NCBI GenBank assembly: GCA_949289005.1
Contig: CASEMQ010000014.1
Coordinates: 1-59,737, forward strand
From: an uncultured Lentisphaeraceae bacterium
GTDB lineage: Bacteria; Verrucomicrobiota; Kiritimatiellia; RFP12; DVOR01
Length of the DNA stretch: 59,737 bases
Direction of reading: 5' to 3'
How positions within the stretch are numbered: the stretch's first letter is position 1; each line of letters begins with the position of its first letter. Of this stretch, positions 33,389-41,391 are shown piece by piece. The position numbers and the translations under genes were made by a program. The notes beneath the pieces are model-generated. The model made no database searches. It worked only from the letters and a program-made list of their open reading frames with translations, and was not told where the DNA came from.

Positions 33389-34228
33389 CTACACATACTC
33401 CGGAAGCAACAAATCCAGAAATGTTGAGCTACGAGGCAAACCTTTTAATACTAATTCCCATTCCAACACATATTCCTTTGGAAAGGCAATCTGCTTACCA
33501 AGCAAAGAGCTATCAGCAAACCCTTTTGGTACATTACCCTTAAATGCCACCGATGTTAGCGACGAGCAACCATTAAACGCATCGGATCCAATCGATGTAA
33601 CGCTCTCAGGAATAATCAACGACTTTAATGACGAGCAGAAATTAAACGCGTATCTTTCAATCTTTGTCACGCCATCGGGGATGTTTATCGATGTCAGCGA
33701 ACTGCATCCCCAAAATAAGTTATTTTCAATCGAAGTTATACGATTTGGAATGTTCACCGATTTCAGTGAACTGCAATTAGAAAACGCGCAATCTTCAATT
33801 GTTACTACACTATCAGGGAGAACAATTGATGTTAACATTGCACACTCGGAAAACGCGTGGTCTCCAATGAATGTGACACCATTGGGTATATTTACAGAAG
33901 TCAATGAAGAACATCCATCGAATGCACTATTACCAATTTTGTTCACAGTTGAAGGAAGCTTCACCGAACTTATTCTTGTGCAATAATAAAATGCCTTATT
34001 CCCAATTGTTGTCACTGATACACCACCCAATGTCTCTGGGATTACAATGGGGCCAACCTGCTCGGTCGAGATGGCTGCAATGTTTTGTTTCCCAGTTCCA
34101 ATGGTTGCCTCATCGTTCGAAATTGTGAACGTCCACTCGATGCCGTTGACGACTTCGGTGAGGGCGTGGGCGAGGGGCGCGGCGAGGGCCGCGGCAAAAA
34201 GTGAAAACAGGGTCACAAACCGTTTCAT
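33389..34228 (-). CDS. Secreted BspA-like leucine-rich-repeat protein, ends at in-frame amber
   Basis: This 279-aa protein has a signal peptide (MKRFVTLFSLFAAALAAPLAHA) followed by about eight LRR_5/BspA-type repeats of roughly 23 residues with the core CSSLTSVNIPNGVTFIGDHAF, a surface-binding family abundant in gut and host-associated bacteria. AAGGAG precedes ATG 34228. The repeat region (about 33400-34130) is visibly AT-rich while the signal-peptide region and the sequence past the stop are GC-rich, a sign of cassette transfer. The TAG at 33389-33391 is followed in the same frame by another secreted-type domain. First gene of the surface-protein operon. Confidence 0.85.
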   Translation of the reverse strand: MKRFVTLFSLFAAALAAPLAHALTEVVNGIEWTFTISNDEATIGTGKQNIAAISTEQVGPIVIPETLGGVSVTTIGNKAFYYCTRISSVKLPSTVNKIGNSAFDGCSSLTSVNIPNGVTFIGDHAFSECAMLTSIVLPDSVVTIEDCAFSNCSSLKSVNIPNRITSIENNLFWGCSSLTSINIPDGVTKIERYAFNFCSSLKSLIIPESVTSIGSDAFNGCSSLTSVAFKGNVPKGFADSSLLGKQIAFPKEYVLEWELVLKGLPRSSTFLDLLLPEYV

Positions 34229-34536
34229 TGTCGTTCTCCTTGTGGCGGGGCACGACAAAAAAGGCGTGCTCCACCGGACCTGTTTCCACGCGGGGCTTAG
34301 CACTGCCTTGAACGAAAACATGTACGGGGACGCACGCCTGGGATAACCCAGACGCGCCTCCGCGATACAATCGTCCTCTCGTTGGAAGGTGCTAGTTTCC
34401 TGTGGACGAAAGTATGCGTGACGCATTCTTTCTGTTGCGTCTGAGGCGTGGTGGGAGGGCCCGGGGAGGGTCGCCACCTCAGCTCAAACGTCTGGGAGTA
34501 AGATACTCCTTCCTGGCGTGTTTTGTCAAACGGGGG

Positions 34537-34566
34537 CGGTTGGAGGTTTGGAAGTTCGGAGGCTTG
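34537..34566. repeat. Partial TTGGAGG-type arm (host copy)
   Basis: GGTTGGAGGTTTGGAAGTTCG and GGAGGCTTGG match one arm of the octamer cassettes found in the prophage, without an opposing arm. Confidence 0.6.
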
Positions 34567-34575
34567 GTTCGCACG

Positions 34576-34650
34576 ACGAGGGGAAAGCGCCGATGGCGCG
34601 GATCGGGGATGGATTTTTGGGTCGGCTGCCGCCGACAGGATTGCGGGGGG
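34576..34650 (+). repeat. ATGGCGCGGAT dispersed repeat, copy 1
   Basis: It shares GATGGCGCGGATyGGGGATG, GGATTTT and a GTCGGC...GCCGAC hairpin with 34922-34990, and more loosely with 48795-48861 inside the prophage. Confidence 0.6.
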
Positions 34651-34750
34651 CGCATGAAGCGGTCAATGGGGCATGGGGAGAACGGGGGAAGGGGGGGATT
34701 GTTGAAAGGTTGTCGATAAGTGACGCGGCGTGCCGCGTGATGGGATGGGG

Positions 34751-34785
34751 CGCGTCTCGAGGGGAGATGCGGCGCATCCCGGGAA
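34751..34785. repeat. Degraded copy of the GGGATGCGCC inverted repeat
   Basis: GGGATGGGGCGCGTCTC and GGAGATGCGGCGCATCCC form an imperfect inverted repeat related to 3443-3507. Confidence 0.5.
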
Positions 34786-34840
34786 ACGAGCCCGCGTATA
34801 GATTGAAAAAACGGATTTGACAGACCTTTGGGTAGGTAAA

Positions 34841-34883
34841 CTTTCGACAGGTTTTTGACAGGTTTGCGAAAGTTATCGACAGG
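34841..34883. repeat. TTATCGACA-type repeat block, copy 2
   Basis: TTCGACAGG, TTTGACAGG and TTATCGACAGG in 43 bp; the reverse complement matches 3342-3385 at most positions. Confidence 0.6.
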
Positions 34884-34921
34884 GTGTGGTGGGGTGGGGG
34901 GATGGTTGAAGGCTTGGCCGG

Positions 34922-34990
34922 CACGGCGAGGGGGAACCGCGGATGGCGCGGATTGGGGATGGATTTTGGGTCGGCCGCGGCCGACGGGAC
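34922..34990 (+). repeat. ATGGCGCGGAT dispersed repeat, copy 2
   Basis: GAACCGCGGATGGCGCGGAT, GGGGATGGATTTTGGG and the stem TCGGCCGCGGCCGA. The sequence before the hairpin is nearly identical to copy 1. Confidence 0.6.
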
Positions 34991-35024
34991 CACGGGGAGG
35001 GGCACGAAGGGCAGGAAGGGTGGG

Positions 35025-36914
35025 TCAGCCGCCCATGTTGTAGCGTTGGGGGGGCTGGGGTTTTCCGGTGCCGACACCTTGGGCCATGAGGGCTTTGAGG
35101 TCGTCGAGGCGGTGTTCGTAGACGCCGCGGGGGGAGAGGTCGTGGCGGGCGCAGAGGGCGGCGGCCATGCCGACGACCTCGCCCATCATGCCGCAGGTGC
35201 GCATGACGCGGACGGTGCCGAGCGCCACGTGGGTGACGCTGATGTCGCGCCCGGCCATGAAGAGGTTGGCGATGTTGCGCGAGTAGAGGCATCGGTAGGG
35301 GATCGGCCAGGGGCCGCCGAAACGGGTGTGGATGGCCACGGACTTGAAGGGCATCCTGAAGCGTTTGGCGTTGGCGGGGTCGGGGAAGTGGAGGTCGATG
35401 GTCCAGCTGGTGCAGCAGCAGGCGTCGGGGAAGGCGCGGCGGGCGGCGATGTCGTTGGCGGTGAGCACCACGTCGCCCATCAGGCGGCGGCTTTCGCGCT
35501 TGCCGGCCAGGAAGGCGACCCATCCCAGGCGGCGTTTGGCGAAGGCGGCGCGGTTGGCGGCGCGGTTTTTGAGGAAGTTCCAGTTGCCGTAGACGACCGC
35601 GAGGCCGTAGTCGCGGATACGCTCGGCATCGGCGATTTGGTCCCAGGCCATGCCGGTCTCCCACTCCCATTCGCCCATGGTGACGCGCTCGCAGGTCTGC
35701 TCGTCGAAGGGCAGGCCCCATTCGACGTCGGGGAAGGCGCCCTCGGCCTCGGGGCATTTTTCGGAATACCACTGGATGGAGGCGCCCATCACCTGGCGGT
35801 CGGCCGTTTCGGGCGCGCGGCGCTCCTTGGTCTCCGCGCGGCTTTCGCGGCCGTAACGGAAGTCCGCGCCCGCCAGGGCGCCGAGCGTGCCGTCGCCCGT
35901 GGCGTCGACGAAGCGCGGCGCGGCCAGGCGGCGTTCGGCGCCGGTTTCCGTGTGGCGGACGGTCACCGCCCGGATGGCGCCGTCCGCGGCCTCAGCCGCC
36001 GTGAGGCGATAGGGCGCGAGCAGGGTGATGTTGGGCTCGGCGCGGACGGCGGCCATCTTGCGCGCGTCCTCGTAGCGGTCGGCGGGGGCGGCGTTGCCGC
36101 CCCGCGCGGGGCCGATTTCCGCCACCACCGCGCCCAGCTTGGGATAGGGCCCCACGAAGAGGTGGCCGCCGAGGTGGACGCGGATTTCCGAGCTGTTGCA
36201 GCCGCCCAGGATTTCGCGGTCGTTCACCAAGGCCACGCGCAGGCCCAGGCGCGCGGCGGAGATGGCCGCGCAGATCCCGGCGATGCCCGCGCCCGCCACC
36301 ACCAGGTCGAAGCGCTCCGTCCCGCGCGGCGGCACGATCGCCCCGAGGCGGCGACGGAAGGCGTCCAGCCCCGTGAGGTCGTTCGGCAGGGACGGGTTTG
36401 GCTCGCGCGTCAGAAAGAGCGCGTCGCACCGGCCGTCGAAGCCCGTGAGATCGTGCAACGCCAGGGTGTGCGCGCCCGCGGCCAGACGGTGGCTCCCGGC
36501 TTTCTGCCAGGCCCAGTCCCGCGACCGCGTGCCCAAGGTGGCGGGGAGCGGCTCGCCGTCGAGCTCCACTTGGAAACGCCCCGGCGCGGCCTGCGTCCAT
36601 TCCCGCGCCCAGTCGCGCGTGCGCACCCAGATGTGCCACTCGCCGGCCTCGGGCAACACGATCCGTGTCTTCGCGTCGGCCACGGGTCTGCCCAGGCCGT
36701 GCGCCAAGAGGAAGGGCGCGCCCATCGTGTGGGTGAACTGCGCGTCCACCGCCCAGCCGCCCTTGTCGTCGAAACGCTCCGCCTCGACCAAGAGCCCTTC
36801 CGCGGGCGCGCCCCTCGGCGCCGCATCCTCCCCGACCGCCAACGCCGGCAACGCCTGCGCCGCCGCGGCCAAGGGGAAAAGCCGCAAAAACGACCGTCTG
36901 TCACTCCGCATCAT
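35025..36914 (-). CDS. Tat-exported FAD-dependent oxidoreductase
   Basis: This 629-aa protein of the FAD_oxidored type has the twin-arginine leader RSDRRSFLRLFPLAAAAQALPALA, an N-terminal beta domain (about 35-180: VEAERFDDKGGWAVD, WHIWVRTRDW, ALHDLTGFDGRCDALFL) resembling carbohydrate-binding modules, then the Rossmann motif VVAGAGIAGICAAISAARLG and NDREILGGCNSSEIR, and the C-terminal FAD segment NLFMAGRDISVTHVALGTVRVMRTCG. It probably oxidises a sugar-like substrate outside the cytoplasm. Start ATG 36914 (or 36911). It is transcribed alone. Such proteins often accompany sulfatases in polysaccharide-degrading PVC bacteria. Confidence 0.87.
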   Translation of the reverse strand: MMRSDRRSFLRLFPLAAAAQALPALAVGEDAAPRGAPAEGLLVEAERFDDKGGWAVDAQFTHTMGAPFLLAHGLGRPVADAKTRIVLPEAGEWHIWVRTRDWAREWTQAAPGRFQVELDGEPLPATLGTRSRDWAWQKAGSHRLAAGAHTLALHDLTGFDGRCDALFLTREPNPSLPNDLTGLDAFRRRLGAIVPPRGTERFDLVVAGAGIAGICAAISAARLGLRVALVNDREILGGCNSSEIRVHLGGHLFVGPYPKLGAVVAEIGPARGGNAAPADRYEDARKMAAVRAEPNITLLAPYRLTAAEAADGAIRAVTVRHTETGAERRLAAPRFVDATGDGTLGALAGADFRYGRESRAETKERRAPETADRQVMGASIQWYSEKCPEAEGAFPDVEWGLPFDEQTCERVTMGEWEWETGMAWDQIADAERIRDYGLAVVYGNWNFLKNRAANRAAFAKRRLGWVAFLAGKRESRRLMGDVVLTANDIAARRAFPDACCCTSWTIDLHFPDPANAKRFRMPFKSVAIHTRFGGPWPIPYRCLYSRNIANLFMAGRDISVTHVALGTVRVMRTCGMMGEVVGMAAALCARHDLSPRGVYEHRLDDLKALMAQGVGTGKPQPPQRYNMGG

Positions 36915-37065
36915 CGCCCTGTCCTTCCCGGGCCTGTCCCATGCCCGATACGCCGGCGCCACCGAGGGGCACCCTTGGCAACGCGTCCATTGTCGCACGC
37001 CCGCCCCATGCCGCCAAACGAAAACGCGCGCACAATCGCCGCCGCATACGGCACAACGCACACAA

Positions 37066-37104
37066 AACGAAACAAGCCCCGGGCCGCTTGGCCCGGGGCT
37101 TGTT
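37066..37104 (-). terminator. Terminator of the PEP-CTERM gene
   Basis: A perfect 15-bp stem (AACAAGCCCCGGGCC 37071-37085 / complement 37090-37104), loop GCTT, 20 nt past the gene's stop, with a T-rich run on the minus strand. Confidence 0.8.
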
Positions 37105-37124
37105 CTGTCCTGCCGCACTGCGGC

Positions 37125-37823
37125 TCAGGCGGCACGGCGGCGAAGCGCCAACGCGGAGAGCCCCAGCGCGAGCAAGGCCAACGCCGCGGGCTCGGGCACG
37201 GCCTCGAGCGGCATGGCGGGGTCGGCGATGAGGGCAATCTCCTCCGCCGTCAGCACGCCGTTGTAAATGCCGATGTCCGTGTACGTGCCGGCGGCCTTGT
37301 CGCCTGCTCCGTCGCTCCCGTTGTTGCCGGAGGCGCCAAAGCCGAAGATGAGGTCGTCAGGATTGGACATGGAGGCGAACGCCTCGTTCGCGGTGAACGT
37401 GAGCGAAGCGAAGTTGCCGATGTACACGCTCACCTCTTGGTCGGTGCGCGTGACGATGATGCGCAGGGGCTTGTCGGGATCGATTTCGATGTATTGCTTG
37501 TTGGTGTTTTGGACGCCCTCGACACCCAGGTTTCCGTAAATGCTGACGGTGTTGTTCCCGGAGGTCTGCACCCGCACCATGTCGCCATGCGCCAGGCCTC
37601 GCTTGCCGACGCCCAAGATGTTGTCCCAGGCCGCCGTGTCCGCGCTCTGTTGCCAGGTGAGCACGAGCGTGAAGGATTGGGCGTCCGTCACCTTGCACCC
37701 CTCCCCGCCCCATTGCCTGTAGTCCGGCAGGCCGTCGCTGGTCCACGCCAGGCTCGCGGCCTGCAGCGAGCAGAACGAAAAAAGCGCCGCGCCAAGCGCC
37801 ACAAGAAAGCGTCGTGTCATCAT
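37125..37823 (-). CDS. PEP-CTERM LamG-like secreted protein
   Basis: This 232-aa protein has a signal peptide (RRFLVALGAALFSFCSLQAAS), a concanavalin/LamG-like beta domain (SFTLVLTWQQSADTAAWDNIL, LRIIVTRTDQEVSVYIGNFAS, TDIGIYNGVLTAEEI) and a textbook PEP-CTERM tail (VPEPAALALLALGLSALALR then RRAA). PEP-CTERM proteins are processed by exosortase and displayed with exopolysaccharide; no exosortase is in the window. GAGGGG is 4 nt before the first ATG. Confidence 0.9.
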   Translation of the reverse strand: MMTRRFLVALGAALFSFCSLQAASLAWTSDGLPDYRQWGGEGCKVTDAQSFTLVLTWQQSADTAAWDNILGVGKRGLAHGDMVRVQTSGNNTVSIYGNLGVEGVQNTNKQYIEIDPDKPLRIIVTRTDQEVSVYIGNFASLTFTANEAFASMSNPDDLIFGFGASGNNGSDGAGDKAAGTYTDIGIYNGVLTAEEIALIADPAMPLEAVPEPAALALLALGLSALALRRRAA

Positions 37824-38037
37824 GCGTCCCCTCTAGAGATTGGTGAAGGAAAAACGCACATGGTATACACCTTCCCGACACGTTTCGGGTAGGCGTTTTT
37901 GTTTGTTTCGCGTTTGCGCGGGGCGGGGCTCGGCAGGGCGTGGGGCATTTGTGGTAAACTGTGCGCGTTTTCCCGATACGTGCGCCGCATGAGGCGAGGT
38001 TTCGGGCAGATGGAACGTTAAACGAATGGAAGAGACA

Positions 38038-38364
38038 ATGAGCTTTTTTGGCAATCTGTTGGTTCGCCTTGGCCTTCGGAAGGCTGCCCCCACGGGGCCG
38101 CGCGAGAGCATCGAGATTTACGTCGGCAACCTGAGCTATGACATGACCGACGATCAGTTGCGCGCGACCTTCGCGAAATACGGCGAGGTGACGCGGGCGC
38201 GGGTCATCGAGAACCGCCACACCCACAAGAGCAAAGGTTTTGGCTTCGTGGAGATGTGCTACCGCGCCCAGGCCGAGGCCGCCATCAAGGCGCTGCACGA
38301 CAAGACCGTCATGGGGCGGCGCCTGAAGGTGAACGAGGCCCGCAACGGCAAAGGCACCCGCTGA
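38038..38364 (+). CDS. RRM-type RNA-binding protein
   Basis: This 108-aa protein consists of a single RRM: RNP-2 IYVGNLSYDM and RNP-1 KSKGFGFVEM, with LRATFAKYGEVTRARVIENR between. Such stand-alone RRM proteins occur in cyanobacteria and PVC bacteria and often accumulate in the cold. I prefer ATG 38038 because GGAAGAG lies 5-8 nt upstream; ATG 38026 would add four residues without a Shine-Dalgarno. A possible -10 (TGGTAAACT) lies near 37953. It precedes glycogen phosphorylase by 32 nt. Confidence 0.88.
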   Translation: MSFFGNLLVRLGLRKAAPTGPRESIEIYVGNLSYDMTDDQLRATFAKYGEVTRARVIENRHTHKSKGFGFVEMCYRAQAEAAIKALHDKTVMGRRLKVNEARNGKGTR

Positions 38365-38396
38365 ACCCCACTTTCCAAACACCAGGAGACATCGTC

Positions 38397-40898
38397 ATGA
38401 GCACACCCACCAAGACCAAGGACGCCGCCGGGAAGGTCGTCCTCCCCGGAAATCACCCCTCCGCCGAGCTGACGGCCGAAGGGCTGGCGCAGGACTTCCT
38501 CTGGAACATGCGCTTCTCGCTGGCCAAGAGCGGCGACCGCGCGACGGAACGCGATTGCTACAAGGCGCTGGCCTATGCCGTGCGCGACCGCATCGTGGAT
38601 CGGTGGATGGCGACGCAGGATGCGTACCGCGCGGCCAAGGTGCGCCGCGTCTACTACCTCTCCCTGGAGTTCCTGATCGGGCGCCTGCTCGGCAACAACG
38701 TCATCAACCTGGGCTTGGAGAATCAGTGCCGCGAGGCGATGGATTCGCTGGGGCTGGACTGGAACCGCCTGCGCGACTATGAGATGGACGCGGGGCTGGG
38801 CAACGGCGGCCTCGGGCGCCTGGCCGCGTGCTTCATGGATTCGCTGGCCACGCTGAACCTGCCGGCCATGGGCTACGGCCTGCGCTACGACTATGGCATC
38901 TTCCGCCAGCGCATCGTCAACGGCGAACAGCGCGAGGAGCCCGACAACTGGCTGAAGTATGGCTACCCCTGGGAAATCCAACGCCCCGAATACGCGTGCC
39001 TCATCGGCTTCGGCGGGCACGTGGAGCACTACACCGGGCGCACCGGCCGCGACGAGTGGGTCTGGGTGCCCGCGCAACAGGTCCAGGCCGTGCCCTACGA
39101 CCTGCCCATCGTCGGCTACCAAGGCAAAACCGTCTCCACCCTCCGCCTCTGGAGCGCCAAGGCCACCAACGAGTTCTCGCTTGACGAGTTCAACCGCGGC
39201 GACTACGTGGAGGCCGTCGAGGCCAAGGTGCTCGCCGAAAACCTGACCAAGGTGCTCTACCCCAACGACAGCACCACCCAAGGCAAAGAACTGCGCCTGC
39301 GCCAGCAATACCTCTTCGTCGCGGCCTCCGTGCACGACATCCTCCGCCGCTTCCGCGAGGAAGGCCATGAATGGCGCCACCTGCCCAAATACGTCTTCGT
39401 CCAGCTCAACGACACCCATCCCACCCTCGTCATCCCCGAGCTTATGCGCATCCTCGTGGACATCGAAGGGCTCGCGTGGGACGACGCCTGGACCTACGTC
39501 CGCGCCTGCACCGGCTACACCAACCACACCGTCCTGCCCGAGGCGCTCGAAAAATGGTCCGTCCCCCTCATGGAGCGCGTCCTCCCCCGCCACATGCAGA
39601 TCATCTACGAGATCAACGCGCGCTTCCTCCAGCAGGTCGCCACCCTCTATCCCGGCGACGTCGCGCGCCTCGCGCGCATGAGCCTCATCGACGAGACCGG
39701 CGACAAATCCGTCCGCATGGCCAACCTCTGCCTCGTGGGCACCAGCGCCGTCAACGGCGTGGCCGCGCTCCACACCGAAATCCTCAAGAAGACCATCTTC
39801 CGGGATTTCCACGACATCATGCCCACCCACTTCTCCAACAAGACCAACGGCATCACCCAGCGCCGCTGGCTCCTCAAGTCCAATCCCCGCCTCGCCGCGC
39901 TCATCACCGAGACCATCGGCGACGGCTGGGTCACCGACCTCGGCCAGCTCGCCAAGCTCAAGACCAAGGTCACCGACAAGGCTTTCCTTGCCCGCTTCGC
40001 CGAAATCAAACGCGCCAACAAGGAAATCCTCGCCAACACCATCTTCAACACGCTCGGCTTCCAAGTCTCCCCCGACGCCATCTTCGACGTCCAGGTCAAA
40101 CGCCTCCACGAGTACAAGCGCCAGCTCCTCCTCGTGCTCTACATCATCATCCTCTTCAACCGCCTCATCGAAAAGCCCGACCTCGACGTCTACCCCCGCG
40201 TCTTCATCTTCGGCGCGAAGGCCGCCCCCGGCTACTGGATCGCCAAGCTCATCATCCGCCTCATCCACGGCGTCGCGAGCGTGGTCAACACCCATCCCCT
40301 CGTCAAAGGCCGCCTCGCCGTCGCCTTCCTCCCCGACTACCGCGTCTCCCTCGCCGAGAAAATCATCCCCGCGGCCAACGTCTCCGAGCAAATCTCGCTC
40401 GCCGGCACCGAGGCCTCCGGCACCGGCAACATGAAACTCATGCTCAACGGCGCCATCACCCTCGGCACCCTCGACGGCGCCAACGTCGAAATCGCCCAAG
40501 AGGTCGGCCCCGAAAACATCGTCATCTTCGGCCTCAAAACCGAGGAAGTCGAGAAACTCCGCCCCACCTACAACTCCCGCGCCATCTACGAGAACAACCC
40601 CGAGATCAAACGCGCGCTCGACATGATCCGCCGCAACGTCTTCTCCCTCATGGCACCCGGCGTCTTCGAGCCCCTCCTGCGCAACCTCCTCGACTACAAC
40701 GATTACTATATGCTCCTCAAGGACCTGCCCGACTTCGTCAAGGCCCAGGACCGCATCGAGACCCTCTATCGCGATGCCGACGCCTGGAACAAAGCCTCCC
40801 TCATGAACGTCGCCTCCGCCGGCAAGTTCTCCAGCGACCGCACCATCCACGAATACGCCCGCGACATCTGGCACCTCGACCCCTTCGTCGTCAAGTAA
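38397..40898 (+). CDS. glgP: Glycogen/starch phosphorylase (GT35)
   Basis: This 833-aa PLP enzyme releases glucose-1-phosphate from glycogen. It has the N-terminal WNMRFSLAKSGDRAT, RRVYYLSLEFLIGRLLGNN, GLGNGGLGRLAACFMDSLAT, NGEQREEPDNWLKYG, LNDTHP, NHTVLPEALEKW, and the PLP-lysine segment EASGTGNMKLMLNGAITLGT. Full family length. AGGAG 10 nt upstream supports ATG 38397. The downstream terminator at 40919-40952 ends the two-gene unit. Confidence 0.96.
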   Translation: MSTPTKTKDAAGKVVLPGNHPSAELTAEGLAQDFLWNMRFSLAKSGDRATERDCYKALAYAVRDRIVDRWMATQDAYRAAKVRRVYYLSLEFLIGRLLGNNVINLGLENQCREAMDSLGLDWNRLRDYEMDAGLGNGGLGRLAACFMDSLATLNLPAMGYGLRYDYGIFRQRIVNGEQREEPDNWLKYGYPWEIQRPEYACLIGFGGHVEHYTGRTGRDEWVWVPAQQVQAVPYDLPIVGYQGKTVSTLRLWSAKATNEFSLDEFNRGDYVEAVEAKVLAENLTKVLYPNDSTTQGKELRLRQQYLFVAASVHDILRRFREEGHEWRHLPKYVFVQLNDTHPTLVIPELMRILVDIEGLAWDDAWTYVRACTGYTNHTVLPEALEKWSVPLMERVLPRHMQIIYEINARFLQQVATLYPGDVARLARMSLIDETGDKSVRMANLCLVGTSAVNGVAALHTEILKKTIFRDFHDIMPTHFSNKTNGITQRRWLLKSNPRLAALITETIGDGWVTDLGQLAKLKTKVTDKAFLARFAEIKRANKEILANTIFNTLGFQVSPDAIFDVQVKRLHEYKRQLLLVLYIIILFNRLIEKPDLDVYPRVFIFGAKAAPGYWIAKLIIRLIHGVASVVNTHPLVKGRLAVAFLPDYRVSLAEKIIPAANVSEQISLAGTEASGTGNMKLMLNGAITLGTLDGANVEIAQEVGPENIVIFGLKTEEVEKLRPTYNSRAIYENNPEIKRALDMIRRNVFSLMAPGVFEPLLRNLLDYNDYYMLLKDLPDFVKAQDRIETLYRDADAWNKASLMNVASAGKFSSDRTIHEYARDIWHLDPFVVK

Positions 40899-40918
40899 GC
40901 CCGCGGCGCATCCACCCC

Positions 40919-40952
40919 AAAAGCGCCCCCGGAACCCCCGGGGGCGCTTTTT
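40919..40952 (+). terminator. Terminator after glgP
   Basis: A 14-bp perfect stem (AAAAGCGCCCCCGG / CCGGGGGCGCTTTT), loop AACCC, then T. It is symmetrical and may work in both directions. Confidence 0.9.
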
Positions 40953-40974
40953 CGCCCCGAGGCGATTTTGAGGA

Positions 40975-41004
40975 TTGCAGGGAACCTGCGCATTGTGCTA
41001 TACT
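40975..41004 (+). promoter_or_regulatory. Promoter of the small basic protein gene
   Basis: TTGCAG, an 18-nt spacer, then TATACT preceded by TGC (extended -10). Confidence 0.75.
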
Positions 41005-41067
41005 AGCCAAAGTTTTCTTTTTATGCAGGGCTCAGCCCCTGACACAACGTTCAAGGAGGTTCGTAAC

Positions 41068-41223
41068 ATGAGCCAGCACAGAAGTCTCAAAGGTTCGGGC
41101 AAAATCACGGCCAAGCGCAACGTGCTCAAGCGCTTCGAGCGTATCAACCTGCTCATCAAGCGCGGGCAGTGGCAAGAAGGCGACCGCGGCCAAGGTCTGC
41201 GCAAGACCATGCCCGAGGCCTAA
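41068..41223 (+). CDS. PVC-type small basic protein
   Basis: This 51-aa, Lys/Arg-rich, soluble protein reads MSQHRSLKGSGKITAKRNVL then KRFERINLLIKRG and ends GLRKTMPEA. It matches my memory of a short, highly conserved basic protein family restricted to Chlamydiae, Verrucomicrobia, Lentisphaerae and relatives; its role is not established but the charge suggests RNA or ribosome association. AAGGAGG 9 nt upstream fixes the ATG at 41068. It has its own promoter (40975-41004) and terminator (41250-41282). It is the last host gene before the prophage and a useful lineage marker. Confidence 0.85.
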   Translation: MSQHRSLKGSGKITAKRNVLKRFERINLLIKRGQWQEGDRGQGLRKTMPEA

Positions 41224-41249
41224 GGCGAACCCCTTCGCCGAAAACAGGT

Positions 41250-41282
41250 GGCGGTGCCCAACGGCACCGCCGCCTTTCTTTT
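41250..41282 (+). terminator. Terminator after the small basic protein gene
   Basis: A 9-bp stem GGCGGTGCC / GGCACCGCC, loop CAAC, then GCCTTTCTTTT. Confidence 0.8.
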
Positions 41283-41344
41283 GCGCACCCGCGACCCCGC
41301 CATCGCACCACCGCGCCGCACCACCCGCCCGCGCTCGTGCCTCA

Positions 41345-41386
41345 AAAAACAAAAAGCCCCGTAAGTATCACTACTTACGGGGCTTT
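41345..41386 (-). terminator. Terminator of the original tRNA-Thr gene
   Basis: A perfect 15-bp stem (AAAGCCCCGTAAGTA 41353-41367 / complement 41372-41386) with a TTTTTGTTTTT run on the minus strand. It follows the tRNA-Thr 3' half by 5 nt, so it marks the host side of the junction. Confidence 0.8.
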
Positions 41387-41391
41387 CAAGA

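Larger units (their letters stand above)
34229..35024. other. 796-bp intergenic region packed with dispersed repeats
   Basis: No gene is supported. From left to right it holds a partial TTGGAGG arm (34537-34566), two copies of an ATGGCGCGGAT repeat (34576-34650 and 34922-34990), a degraded GGGATG inverted repeat (34751-34785) and the TTATCGACA block (34841-34883). Short frames across it translate repeat sequence (for example LEVWKFGGL) and are not genes. Convergence of four families suggests an insertion hotspot. Confidence 0.7.

Noticed and set aside
34402..34719. 105-codon frame in the 34229-35024 gap
   Set aside because: It translates dispersed repeats (LEVWKFGGL and similar) and has no Shine-Dalgarno.
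38259..40874. 871-codon minus-strand frame opposite glycogen phosphorylase
   Set aside because: A high-GC mirror frame of a real GT35 gene, with no domain and no ribosome-binding site.
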